Assembly: GCA_002297645.1 (NCBI GenBank)
Contig: DBMH01000130.1
Span: 1-31,634, forward strand
Length of the DNA stretch: 31,634 bases
Origin: Rhodanobacteraceae bacterium UBA703
GTDB lineage: Bacteria > Pseudomonadota > Gammaproteobacteria > Xanthomonadales > Rhodanobacteraceae
Reading direction: 5' to 3'
How positions within the stretch are numbered: position 1 is the stretch's first letter; each line of letters opens with the position of its first letter. Of this stretch, positions 8,816 to 16,526 are shown one piece after another. Under the pieces are notes generated by a model. The model saw nothing but the letters and a program-made list of their open reading frames with translations, searched no databases and was not told the origin of the DNA. Both the position numbers and the translations under genes were made by a program.

Positions 8816-8837
8816 CGCGCGCGCAGCAGCGCGCGCG
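8816..8837. terminator. GC hairpin between convergent genes
   Basis: A perfect 9-bp alternating CG stem with an AGCA loop lies between the stop codons of the PHB depolymerase and the DoxX gene. It has no T-tract on either side, so it may slow transcription or protect mRNA ends rather than act as a classic intrinsic terminator. Confidence 0.4.
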
Positions 8838-8847
8838 ACGCGCCCCC

Positions 8848-9261
8848 TCAGGTCCGGTCCAGCGAATAGCGGCCGGGTCCGGCGACCGCCAGCAGCAGCA
8901 ATCCGCCCATGATCGACAGGTTCTTGAGGAACTGAACCTGGTTGAGGCCGCGCTCGGCGCCCTCCATCGACCAGAACGGATGGCCGAGCAAGGCAGTCCC
9001 CGCGACGAACAGCATCAGCAGGAGCGCCAGCGGCCGGACGCGCAGGCCCACCAGCAAGGCCGCCCCCACCAGCAGCTCCATCACGATGGCCACCACCGCC
9101 GCCACCGACGGCAGCGGGGCGCCGACGTGGGCCATGTAGCCCACGGTGCCGGCGTAGTCGGTCAGTTTTCCGAATCCCGAGAGCACGAACAGCACGGTCA
9201 GCAACACGCGCGCGACGAGGATCAGCACGTCGCGGTACCGCTCGATCATTCTGTCGATCAT
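8848..9261 (-). CDS. DoxX family inner-membrane protein
   Basis: This 137-residue protein has four predicted transmembrane helices and the DoxX pattern. The first helix runs into VLFVLSGFGKLTDYAG, followed by PLPSVAAVVAIVMELLVGAAL, RPLALLLMLFVAGTALLGHPFW and a C-terminal FLKNLSIMGGLLLLA stretch. DoxX proteins are small membrane proteins associated with quinone-linked electron transfer or oxidative-stress complexes; the role here is not determined. The ATG at 9261 is preceded by GGAGGGAGAGG. The frame is open to 9327, but the upstream part is Arg/Gly-rich and does not look translated. It appears to be a single-gene transcript. Confidence 0.9.
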   Translation of the reverse strand: MIDRMIERYRDVLILVARVLLTVLFVLSGFGKLTDYAGTVGYMAHVGAPLPSVAAVVAIVMELLVGAALLVGLRVRPLALLLMLFVAGTALLGHPFWSMEGAERGLNQVQFLKNLSIMGGLLLLAVAGPGRYSLDRT

Positions 9262-9413
9262 GACACCTCTCCCTCCGCGGAATGGCCGGCCCATGATACG
9301 GCAGCCGTCCGCGACGGGCGTCGGCACGGGGCGTCTCTATCCCCGCTGCCGGTCCGGCGGCGGTCGCGGCGCGAGAGGGCCTCTTTCGACGCGCGCGCTG
9401 CCGTCCGGCCTTC

Positions 9414-10214
9414 CTACGAACGCGAGCCGCGTGGCCGCGTGGCACGCCGCCACAGCCAGCGCAGAAGCAGCAGCAGCGGAAAACCGAGCGCGAGGAACGG
9501 CAGAAGGTAGCCGACGTATTCGATGGCGTCGGCCACGCCTTCGCCGAAGGAGTCCCCCAGGTTGCGCAGCACGTTGCCGATGCGCGAATTCCCGGAGTCC
9601 GGCGACGGCGCAGTGAAGTCGATCGTCAGGCGGTTCGTCTCGATGCGCCGCCGCTGCTGCGCGGACTCCTGCTCCGCGGTGTCGAGCTGGACGTCCAGCG
9701 CCGTCAGTTCGCGCGCCAGCGCCAGGCGGTCGGCGACCGCCAGATCCTTGCGCATCTGCAGCTCTTCGAATGTCGCGCGCTGCTGCGCCAGCAGCTCGCG
9801 CTGTTTCGCATTGTCCGCGACGGCTTGGGCGAGATCTTCGGCGCTGGTCTTGCGCGAACGGATCGCGCCGCCTTCCGCCGCGAGCCTGACCAGCGGTTCG
9901 ACGCCGGCCGGCACGATCCGCACGACGATCCTGCCATCCGGATAGCGGCCGGAATCCTGTTCCAGGGAGAGCAGGCTGCACGCGCCGAAACGTTCGTCGG
10001 CGCAGGCATCGCGCACCGCCGCGATCCGTACCGGGATCGCATCGTGCTCGCCAAGGGCGATGCGGATCGCGTGCTCGTACGCGAGAAACGCACCGGCCTT
10101 GGCCTGCTCGCCGGCCACCGCCTCTTCCGGCTGCGCGACGCGTACGCCCTTCTTCTCGCACGCCGGCAGGACACCCAGAGCGACGACCAGCAGGACGAAC
10201 CATCGTAGACGCAT
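9414..10214 (-). CDS. DUF4349 domain lipoprotein
   Basis: This 266-residue protein has a lipoprotein signal peptide (LVVALGVLPAC, with the lipobox Cys near residue 19). A soluble domain follows, then a coiled coil of about residues 120-190 rich in Glu, Gln and Arg. A C-terminal transmembrane helix (YLLPFLALGFPLLLLLRWLW) precedes a basic tail. This arrangement of lipobox, alpha/beta part, coiled coil and C-terminal helix fits DUF4349. No biochemical role is known to me. The start at 10214 has AAGGGGAG upstream. The gene diverges from the cyclophilin gene over a 115-bp gap. Confidence 0.75.
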   Translation of the reverse strand: MRLRWFVLLVVALGVLPACEKKGVRVAQPEEAVAGEQAKAGAFLAYEHAIRIALGEHDAIPVRIAAVRDACADERFGACSLLSLEQDSGRYPDGRIVVRIVPAGVEPLVRLAAEGGAIRSRKTSAEDLAQAVADNAKQRELLAQQRATFEELQMRKDLAVADRLALARELTALDVQLDTAEQESAQQRRRIETNRLTIDFTAPSPDSGNSRIGNVLRNLGDSFGEGVADAIEYVGYLLPFLALGFPLLLLLRWLWRRATRPRGSRS

Positions 10215-10329
10215 GCCACTCCCCTTCCGTTCGCCGGATGCTAGCGCAATCGGAAGCGCCGTCCGTCGCGGCCGGCTGCTCGCGCGATCGGTTACAGTCT
10301 GCCGCTACCGTCGCCGTCGAGGGGTCTCC

Positions 10330-11268
10330 ATGAATCCGCTGAGCCGGACATCCGCCGCAGTCCGTTGCGCCCTCGCCGCCGGCGCCCTGTCGCTCGTCCT
10401 GTCCGCCATCACGCACGCCGAATCGAAACCGCGGACCATGCAGCAGGTTCTCGAGGCATCGAAACCGTCCGACTGGCGATCGCTCGATCCGCAAGACACG
10501 CTGTATCTCGACCTGGCCGCAGGCCGCGTGGTGATCGAACTCGCGCCCGCCTTTGCGCCGCTGCACGCGGAGAACCTCCGCACGATGGCGCGCGAGCACT
10601 ACTTCGACGGCCTCGCGTTCGTGCGCGCGCAGGACGGCTTCGTCGTGCAATGGGGCGATCCGGAAGCGGAAGACAAGGACAAGGCGCGCCCGCTCGGCAA
10701 GGCCAGCCGCACGCTGGCCCCCGAGTTCGAACGCGCGACGTCGAAGGACCTGTCGTTCACGACACTGCCGGACGGCGACGTCTATGCGCCGGAAGTCGGC
10801 TTTTCCGAGGGCTTCCCGGCGGCGCGTGACGCGAGAGCCAGCAAGACCTGGCTGGCGCACTGCTACGGCATGGTCGGCGCCGGCCGCGACAACGCGCCGG
10901 AAAGCGGTGGAGGTACCGAACTCTACGTGGTGATCGGCCACGCGCCGCGACAGCTCGACCGCAACGTCGCGATCGTCGGGCGCGTCGTGCAGGGCATGGA
11001 TCTTCTGGCGTCGCTGCCTCGCGGCGGTGGCCCGATGGGTTTCTACGAAAAGCCGGAGCAGCGCACGGCGATCAAGACCGTGCGACTCGCGTCCGACGTG
11101 CCGGAATCCGCGCGCACGCCGCTCGAAGTGCTGCGTACCGACACGCCGACCTTCGCCGCACTGGTCGAATCGCGGCGCAATCGTCGCGACGACTGGTACC
11201 ACGTGCCGGCCGGCAAGATCGACCTGTGCAGCGTGCCGATCCCGGTGCGCACGCCGCCGGCGCGATGA
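10330..11268 (+). CDS. Exported cyclophilin-type peptidyl-prolyl cis-trans isomerase
   Basis: This 312-residue protein has a signal peptide of about 32 residues ending at ITHAES. A cyclophilin fold follows: VVIELAPAFAPLHAENLRTM, then HYFDGLAFVRAQDGFVVQWGD, then HCYGMVGAGRDN with GGGTELYVVIG and RNVAIVGRVVQGMDLL. The chain is longer than E. coli PpiA (about 190 residues) because of an insertion around residues 120-170 and a C-terminal extension ending in PVRTPPAR. It probably acts as a periplasmic prolyl isomerase in protein folding. The ATG at 10330 is chosen over earlier in-frame codons because the signal sequence follows it directly. Loss of activity caused by the insertion cannot be excluded. 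Confidence 0.88.
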   Translation: MNPLSRTSAAVRCALAAGALSLVLSAITHAESKPRTMQQVLEASKPSDWRSLDPQDTLYLDLAAGRVVIELAPAFAPLHAENLRTMAREHYFDGLAFVRAQDGFVVQWGDPEAEDKDKARPLGKASRTLAPEFERATSKDLSFTTLPDGDVYAPEVGFSEGFPAARDARASKTWLAHCYGMVGAGRDNAPESGGGTELYVVIGHAPRQLDRNVAIVGRVVQGMDLLASLPRGGGPMGFYEKPEQRTAIKTVRLASDVPESARTPLEVLRTDTPTFAALVESRRNRRDDWYHVPAGKIDLCSVPIPVRTPPAR

Positions 11269-11305
11269 TGCCGGAGCGGCGGGGCCTTGCCCCCGGCTCC
11301 CGCCG

Positions 11306-11650
11306 TCAGCTCTCGACGAGGGACTTCAGGCGGGCGAGCGCGTCGTCCCATTGCCGCGATACCGCCTCCAGGTGATCCCGCAGGCCGGCGATGGCATCGG
11401 GATTGAGCGCGTAGAGGGTCTCGCGCCCTTGGCGGCGGCGGCAGGCCACGCCGGCGTCTTCGAGCACGCGCAGATGCTTGCTGATCGCCTGCCGCGTGTA
11501 GGCACTGTCCTGGCCGAGCTCGGTGATCGAATGCTGCCGGCCGTCGCCGAGCTTTTCCACGATGGCGAGCCGCGTCGGATCGCCGAGCGCCGCGAACATC
11601 GTCGCGGCGCTGGCGATGCGCTGCGCGCCGTCCGCGAGGCTATTCGACAT
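11306..11650 (-). CDS. ArsR/SmtB family winged-helix repressor
   Basis: This 114-residue protein is a typical ArsR-type winged helix. FAALGDPTRLAIVEKLGDG is the first helix pair, SITELGQDSAYTRQAISKHL the recognition helix region, and the wing is VLEDAGVACRRRQGRETLYAL. No Cys pair of the metal-sensing CXC type is seen; the single Cys lies in the wing. It therefore belongs to the non-metal-sensing group often paired with SRPBCC proteins. Its start lies inside the end of the SRPBCC gene (11-bp overlap on the same strand), indicating one operon. It probably represses that operon through the dyad at 12096-12140. Confidence 0.92.
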   Translation of the reverse strand: MSNSLADGAQRIASAATMFAALGDPTRLAIVEKLGDGRQHSITELGQDSAYTRQAISKHLRVLEDAGVACRRRQGRETLYALNPDAIAGLRDHLEAVSRQWDDALARLKSLVES

Positions 11651-12083
11651 GCTGCCGGATGTTGCGCATCTGCTCCGCCCAGCCGCCGTCGTTCATGCGG
11701 AACGCCTCGTCGCGGCGGTGCGCCGGCAGGCGCTCGAAGCCGGATTCGACGACTGTCAGGAGCGTGCCGTCACCGCGCGGTTCGAGGCGGAATTCGACCA
11801 GGGTCGGCGGTTCGTCGTCGTAGTCCACGCCGGGATCCACCGCATACGGGTGCCAGGTGAAGGAGAATCGCCGCTCTTCGACCATCTCGCGCACGACGGC
11901 GCGCCAGGCGACGTGTTCGTAGCCGGGATAGGTAATCCGCCCGCGGGATTCCTGCCCTGCAACGAAGGGGCCGTCCAGCCGGACCCGGAACCACTCTCCG
12001 AATTCCCGGTGGTCGGTCAGCGCGCGCCAGACGCGCGCGACCGGTGCTTTCAGCTCGATGTGCTTCTCGATGCGGTCGTTCAT
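11640..12083 (-). CDS. SRPBCC (AHSA1/START-like) family protein
   Basis: This 147-residue protein has the AHSA1-type pattern: an N-terminal strand IEKHIELKAPVARVWRAL, then FGEWFRV, a central FSFTWHPYA with acidic residues, and PPTLVEFRLEPRGDGTLLTVVESGF before a long C-terminal helix. Such proteins form a hydrophobic cavity for small ligands. Pairs with ArsR regulators are common, but the ligand is generally unknown. The ATG at 12083 is chosen because CAGGAG precedes it; a TTG two codons earlier is in frame but overlaps that ribosome binding site. It is the first gene of a two-gene operon with the ArsR gene. Confidence 0.9.
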   Translation of the reverse strand: MNDRIEKHIELKAPVARVWRALTDHREFGEWFRVRLDGPFVAGQESRGRITYPGYEHVAWRAVVREMVEERRFSFTWHPYAVDPGVDYDDEPPTLVEFRLEPRGDGTLLTVVESGFERLPAHRRDEAFRMNDGGWAEQMRNIRQHVE

Positions 12084-12095
12084 GGGCAATCTCCT

Positions 12096-12140
12096 GGTTG
12101 CGTATTGCGACCGTACTCCGGATTTCGCGATAACGCAACC
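12096..12140 (-). promoter_or_regulatory. Large imperfect dyad, candidate ArsR operator or leader hairpin
   Basis: GGTTGCGT at 12096-12103 is the exact reverse complement of ACGCAACC at 12133-12140. With one indel the match extends to about 15 bases per arm (GGTTGCGTTATCGCGA against TCGCAATACGCAACC on the minus strand). It lies 13-57 bp before the SRPBCC start codon, covering the likely promoter or leader. Autoregulation by the ArsR-type protein of the same operon is the natural hypothesis. Confidence 0.5.
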
Positions 12141-12195
12141 AAAAGGCTGCTTTTTTGCCTGCTGGCGAGAATAGGCAGCCCTGCCCGGCTCCGGA

Positions 12196-13074
12196 CTAGA
12201 GCTGCGACGCCGAGAACGTATCGCAACGGTTGATGTCGCCGCTCGACAGCCCCTGGCGGAACCAGCGCACGCGCTCGGCCGAACTGCCGTGCGTGAACGA
12301 ATCCGGCACGGCGTAGCCGCGCGAACGCTTCTGCAAGGCGTCGTCGCCGATCTGGTTGGCCGCGTTCAAGGCGGCTTCGACGTCGCCGGGATCGAGCCAG
12401 TCGAGCTGGCGCTGGGCGTGGTTCGCCCAGACACCGGCGAAACAGTCGGCCTGCAGTTCCTGCCGCACCGACAGGCCGGTCGCCCCCTCCATCGGCACGC
12501 CCCGGCGCGCCTGCTGGTCGACCTGCTGCATCACGCCGATGAGGTTCTGGATGTGGTGCCCGACCTCGTGCGCGATGACGTAGGCGCGCGCGAAGTCGCC
12601 GGCGGCCTGGAAGCGGTCCTGCATTTCCTGGAAGAAGCTGAGGTCGAGATAGACCTGCCGGTCACCCGGGCAATAGAACGGTCCCATCGCGGACGAGGCC
12701 GAGCCGCAGGCCGAATCGACGCCGCCGCGGAACAGCACGAGGCGAGGCGCCGGATACTGCTTGCCGCTGGCCTGGAACATCTGGCCCCAGACGTCCTCGG
12801 TCGAGCCGAGTATCTTCTTCACGAACAGCGTCTGCTCGTCGTTGCCGGCAGGAGCCACCTCCTGCGAGGCCCCCTGGCCGCCGTCCCCACCGCCCATGCC
12901 ACCGAGCAGTTGCAGGATCTCGCCGGGATTCTTGCCGAACAGCAGGCTGACGATCACGACCAGCACGATGCCGCCGAGTCCGAGGCCGCGACCGCCGCCG
13001 AAGCGCGGGCCGCCGCCCCCTCCGCCGGTGTCCTCGACCACGTTGTCGCTTGCACGACCTTTTTGCCAGCGCAT
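12196..13074 (-). CDS. KPN_02809/YpfJ family neutral zinc metallopeptidase
   Basis: This 292-residue protein begins MRWQKGRASDNVVED and then has a Gly-rich stretch with one transmembrane helix (GLGGIVLVVIVSLLFG, about residues 31-48). The peptidase domain carries AHEVGHHIQN (H169, E170, H173) and LQADCFAGVWANH downstream, with FYCPGDRQVYLDLSFF before them. This is the family layout and normal length. It is predicted to be an inner-membrane-anchored protease facing the periplasm, with unknown substrates. The ATG at 13074 matches the family's conserved N-terminus. The longer open frame to 13224 lacks support. Confidence 0.92.
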   Translation of the reverse strand: MRWQKGRASDNVVEDTGGGGGGPRFGGGRGLGLGGIVLVVIVSLLFGKNPGEILQLLGGMGGGDGGQGASQEVAPAGNDEQTLFVKKILGSTEDVWGQMFQASGKQYPAPRLVLFRGGVDSACGSASSAMGPFYCPGDRQVYLDLSFFQEMQDRFQAAGDFARAYVIAHEVGHHIQNLIGVMQQVDQQARRGVPMEGATGLSVRQELQADCFAGVWANHAQRQLDWLDPGDVEAALNAANQIGDDALQKRSRGYAVPDSFTHGSSAERVRWFRQGLSSGDINRCDTFSASQL

Positions 13075-13259
13075 CGTTCGGTTCCTCACGTGTCCCGGCG
13101 ATCCGGGCGGCACGGACACTACTCCGCGCGCATCCGCCGCCGCAAGCCGGTCGCCGGCGCTGCTGCCCAGGGTTCCGGCAAGCGGTTTGAATTGTTCACA
13201 TCGTCGCAGACCGCGTCGTCGCACGACGCATCGCGGCGTCTCCTTGCTATGCTCGCGGA

Positions 13260-13913
13260 ATGTCCATTTCCCCTCCGGCCGCGCGCCTCTCGCAGCGCTT
13301 CCGTGGTTTCCTTCCCGTGGTCATCGACGTCGAAACCGGTGGTTTCGACTGCGAACGCCATGCCCTGCTCGAAATCGCCGCAGTGATCGTCCACATGGAC
13401 GCCGAAGGCGTGCTGAGGCCGGAGCCGACCGTGTCGACGCACGTCGAGGCGTTCGCGGGATCCGAGATCGATCCGCGCTCGCTCGAAGTCACCGGCATCG
13501 ATCCCGACCATCCGTTCCGCTTCGCCCTGCCCGAACGGCAGGCGCTGGAGCACATCTTCAAGCCGGTGCGCGAGGCGATGCGGCAGACCGACTGCCAGCG
13601 CGCGATCCTCGTCGGCCACAACGCCGCGTTCGACCTCGGCTTCCTCAACGCCGCGATCCGGCGCACCAACCACAAGCGCAGCCCGTTCCATCCGTTCAGC
13701 TGCTTCGACACGGTGACGCTGGCCGGGCTCGCCTACGGCCAGACCGTACTGAGTCGCGCCGTGGAAGCCTCCGGCCAGCGCTGGGACGCGCAGGCCGCGC
13801 ATTCGGCCGTCTACGACGCCGAGCGCACGGCCGAGCTGTTCTGCGGCGTGGTCAATCGCTGGCGGCAGATGGACGAGAGCTTCCGCCACAGCCTCGGCGG
13901 CCTGGACGCTTGA
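13260..13913 (+). CDS. rnt: Ribonuclease T
   Basis: This 217-residue DEDDh exonuclease matches RNase T in length and motifs. DVETGG holds D23 and E25, HNAAFDLGF holds D125, and HSAVYDAERTAEL holds H181 and D186. These are the same residue numbers I recall for the E. coli enzyme. RNase T trims the CCA end of tRNA and matures 5S and 23S rRNA 3' ends as a dimer. The ATG at 13260 is adopted because it gives this exact numbering. It is followed 31 bp later by the FmdB-family gene on the same strand, possibly co-transcribed. Confidence 0.95.
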   Translation: MSISPPAARLSQRFRGFLPVVIDVETGGFDCERHALLEIAAVIVHMDAEGVLRPEPTVSTHVEAFAGSEIDPRSLEVTGIDPDHPFRFALPERQALEHIFKPVREAMRQTDCQRAILVGHNAAFDLGFLNAAIRRTNHKRSPFHPFSCFDTVTLAGLAYGQTVLSRAVEASGQRWDAQAAHSAVYDAERTAELFCGVVNRWRQMDESFRHSLGGLDA

Positions 13914-13944
13914 TCGCGCGTCGCCGCGGGCGCATCTTTGCCTC

Positions 13945-14229
13945 ATGCCGATCTACGAATACGCCGCGAGCACCGACCAGACCTGCACCACCTGCCGTGC
14001 CGGTTTCGAGCGCCTGCAGAAGTTGTCCGATGCGCCCGTGTCCGCCTGCCCGGACTGCGGCGCGCCGGTGCGCCGCGTGATCGGCGTGCCGCAGGTCGTG
14101 GCCGGCCAGGCCCACGTCCTGCGCGAAAGCCACGTCGCCAAGCACGGCTTCACGCAGTACCGGCGCGTCGGCAAGGGCCTGTACGAAAAGACCGCCGGCA
14201 AGGGGCCGGACATGATCAGCGGCGACTGA
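13945..14229 (+). CDS. FmdB family zinc-ribbon protein
   Basis: This 94-residue protein starts MPIYEYAA, the family signature. It has two CxxC pairs, TCTTC and ACPDC, about 27 residues apart, which would bind zinc in a ribbon fold. It continues with APVRRVIGVP and a basic C-terminal region rich in Gly and Lys. FmdB-type proteins were first named for a putative regulator of formamidase; their general function is unproven. It lies between rnt and the Pho-controlled pst operon. Confidence 0.9.
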   Translation: MPIYEYAASTDQTCTTCRAGFERLQKLSDAPVSACPDCGAPVRRVIGVPQVVAGQAHVLRESHVAKHGFTQYRRVGKGLYEKTAGKGPDMISGD

Positions 14230-14326
14230 AACGCACGGCTGTCGTCATATTGCAGCATGCAGGCGCTTTTCCATGTCATTGATGTGAAAGACCTATCCGG
14301 TCGATCCGTCCGAATGGGCAAGGCGC

Positions 14327-14355
14327 CTGACACATTACTGAAATAAAACTCTCAT
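14327..14355 (+). promoter_or_regulatory. Pho box array upstream of pstS
   Basis: Three 7-bp half-sites, CTGACAC, CTGAAAT and CTCTCAT, are separated by A/T-only 4-bp spacers (ATTA and AAAA), giving the 11-bp period of PhoB binding sites. Each matches the CTGTCAT/C half-site consensus at 5 or 6 of 7 positions. The array ends 77 bp before the pstS GTG start, as expected for a PhoB-activated promoter with a weak or absent -35. I could not identify a convincing -10. Confidence 0.75.
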
Positions 14356-14432
14356 CGTTTCGCAATCTCGCGGGCCTAAAAAGCGCGGCGTCGGCATCGT
14401 GCCGTCCTGCCTTTCCACTTAGGAGTCTCCGC

Positions 14433-15455
14433 GTGCTCACCACGATCAAGACCCGCTTCGTCGCCGTTGGTCTGGCGACCGTCCTCGGGGCCGCCTCCGC
14501 GCAGGCCGCCGACATCACCGGCGCCGGTGCCACGTTCATCTATCCGATCCTCTCGAAGTGGTCGGACAGCTACAACAACGCGACCGGCAACAAGATCAAC
14601 TACCAGTCGATCGGCTCGGGTGGCGGCATCGCCCAGATCAAGGCCGGCACGGTCGTGTTCGGTTCCTCGGACAAGCCGCTGTCGCCGGACGAGCTGAAGG
14701 ACGCGGGGCTGGCGCAGTTCCCGTCCGTCATCGGCGGCGTCGTGCCGGTCGTCAACGTCGAAGGCATCGACGCCGGCAAGCTGAAGTTCACCGGCCCGCT
14801 GCTGGCCGACATCTACCAGGGCAAGATCACCAAGTGGAACGATCCGGCGATCGCGCAGATCAACTCCGGCGTGACGCTGCCGGACCAGAACATCACGATC
14901 GTCCACCGCTCCGATGGTTCGGGTACGACCTTCAACTTCGTCAACTACCTCTCGAAGGTCTCGCCGGAGTGGAAGTCGAAGGTCGGTGAAGGCACGTCCG
15001 TGTCGTGGCCGGTCGGCGTCGGCGGCAAGGGCAACGAAGGCGTCGCCGCCTACGTCAAGCAGATCAAGGGTTCGGTCGGCTACGTCGAGCTGGCCTATGC
15101 GCTGCAGAACAAGATGACCTACGCCTCGCTGCAGAACTCGGCCGGCCAGTTCGTGCAGCCGAGCCTGGCGAGCTTCCAGGCCGCCGCGGCCAGCGCGGAC
15201 TGGAAGAACGCGCAGGACTTCCACCTCGTCATCACGAACGCGCCGGGCGAGAACTCCTGGCCGATCACGGCGACGAACTTCATCCTCGTCTACAAGCAGC
15301 CGAAGAACAGTGCCGGCACCAAGGCCGCCCTCGACTTCTTCAAGTGGGCCTACGACAACGGCGGCAAGCAGGCCGAGGAACTCGACTACGTGCCGCTGCC
15401 GAAGGCCCTGACCGAGCAGATCGAAGCCTACTGGCAGGCGCAGATCCAGCTCTGA
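14433..15455 (+). CDS. pstS: Periplasmic phosphate-binding protein PstS
   Basis: This 340-residue protein has a signal peptide ending at AQA, before ADITGAGATFIYPI. The mature chain carries the phosphate-binding stretches GAGATF at the mature N-terminus, SIGSGGGIAQI, FGSSDKPLS, and DGSGTTFNFVNYL in the middle. It is the high-affinity phosphate receptor that delivers Pi to the PstCAB ABC transporter. The start is a GTG at 14433 with TAGGAG upstream. It is the first gene of pstSCAB-phoU, behind the Pho box array, and is followed by a strong hairpin that separates it from pstC. Confidence 0.97.
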   Translation: MLTTIKTRFVAVGLATVLGAASAQAADITGAGATFIYPILSKWSDSYNNATGNKINYQSIGSGGGIAQIKAGTVVFGSSDKPLSPDELKDAGLAQFPSVIGGVVPVVNVEGIDAGKLKFTGPLLADIYQGKITKWNDPAIAQINSGVTLPDQNITIVHRSDGSGTTFNFVNYLSKVSPEWKSKVGEGTSVSWPVGVGGKGNEGVAAYVKQIKGSVGYVELAYALQNKMTYASLQNSAGQFVQPSLASFQAAAASADWKNAQDFHLVITNAPGENSWPITATNFILVYKQPKNSAGTKAALDFFKWAYDNGGKQAEELDYVPLPKALTEQIEAYWQAQIQL

Positions 15456-15478
15456 TCCGCAGCGACATCCGCGACACC

Positions 15479-15506
15479 GGCGCGCGCATCATCCGATGCG
15501 CGCGCC
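15479..15506 (+). promoter_or_regulatory. Intercistronic hairpin between pstS and pstC
   Basis: A perfect 11-bp stem (GGCGCGCGCAT paired with ATGCGCGCGCC) encloses the loop CATCCG. It lacks a following T-tract, so full termination is unlikely. Such structures after a binding-protein gene usually stabilise its mRNA and lower expression of the downstream permease genes. Confidence 0.7.
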
Positions 15507-15536
15507 CTCGCATCGGTTCAAGCCAAGGATCGCCTG

Positions 15537-16526
15537 ATGGCCGCTTCTCCGACCACCGCAATTCCCGCTTCCGTCGTCGATGCCGGGCGCCGCGCGGGCA
15601 GTGACGCCCGCGCCGACGGCGCCTTCCGCTGGTTCGTGGCCGCGGCCGCGTTCATCGTGCTGTGCGCACTCGCCGGCACGGCCTTCTCCATGCTGTGGGG
15701 CGGCCGCGAGGCGTTCGCGACCTTCGGTCCCGGCTTCCTCACGTCGACCGACTGGGATCCGGTCAACCACAAGTTCGGTGCGCTGGTACCGATCTACGGC
15801 ACCCTCGTCACCGCGGCGATCGCGATGCTGATCGCGGTGCCGGTCAGCTTCGGCATCGCCCTGTTCCTGACCGAGGTCGCGCCGAACTGGCTGCGCGGGC
15901 CGGTCTCCGCCGCGATCGAACTGCTCGCCGGCATCCCGTCGATCATCTACGGCATGTGGGGCCTGTTCGTGTTCGTGCCGATCATGGGCGAGTACGTCGT
16001 GCCCTGGCTCAACGACCATCTCGGTCCGCTGCCGCTGATCGGTTCGCTGTTCAGCGGCCCGCCGCTGGGTATCGGCATGCTGACCGCGGGCATCGTGCTC
16101 GCGATCATGGTCATCCCGTTCATCTCCTCGGTCATGCGCGAAGTGTTCCTGACGGTGCCGACGCGCCTGAAGGAATCGGCCTACGCGCTCGGTTCGACGA
16201 CCTGGGAAGTGGTGTGGGACATCGTGCTGCCGTACACCCGCTCGGGGGTGATCGGCGGCATCTTCCTCGGCCTCGGCCGCGCACTCGGCGAGACGATGGC
16301 CGTGACCTTCGTGCTCGGCAACACGCATCGCCTGGCCGCCTCGCTGCTGGAGCCGGGCAACTCGATCGCCGCGACGATCGCCAACGAATTCGCCGAGGCC
16401 GACTCCGACCTCTACCGCTCGTCGCTGATCGCCATCGGCTTCGTGCTGTTCATCGTGACATTCATCGTGCTCGCCGCGGCCAAGCTCATGCTGCGCCGCC
16501 TGTCGCGGCAGGAGGGAGCCAAATGA
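15537..16526 (+). CDS. pstC: Phosphate ABC transporter permease PstC
   Basis: This 329-residue inner-membrane protein has about six transmembrane helices after a 30-residue polar N-terminus. The binding-protein-dependent transport signature lies in its C-terminal half (LPYTRSGVIGGIFLGLGRALGE; the EAA loop region includes ALGSTTWEVV). ELLAGIPSIIYGMWGL and FVLGNTHRLAASL are characteristic of PstC. It pairs with PstA to form the phosphate channel. The ATG at 15537 follows AAGGA. Its stop overlaps the pstA start (ATGA), so the two permease genes are translationally coupled. Confidence 0.97.
   Translation: MAASPTTAIPASVVDAGRRAGSDARADGAFRWFVAAAAFIVLCALAGTAFSMLWGGREAFATFGPGFLTSTDWDPVNHKFGALVPIYGTLVTAAIAMLIAVPVSFGIALFLTEVAPNWLRGPVSAAIELLAGIPSIIYGMWGLFVFVPIMGEYVVPWLNDHLGPLPLIGSLFSGPPLGIGMLTAGIVLAIMVIPFISSVMREVFLTVPTRLKESAYALGSTTWEVVWDIVLPYTRSGVIGGIFLGLGRALGETMAVTFVLGNTHRLAASLLEPGNSIAATIANEFAEADSDLYRSSLIAIGFVLFIVTFIVLAAAKLMLRRLSRQEGAK

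Noticed and set aside
11272..11302. GC-rich imperfect hairpin between the cyclophilin and ArsR genes as a terminator
   Set aside because: The stem needs a bulge and no T-tract follows on either strand, so support is weak.
14238..14257. CTGTCGT near 14238 as a second Pho box
   Set aside because: Only one half-site is convincing; the next 7 bases at the right spacing match the consensus at about 2 positions.
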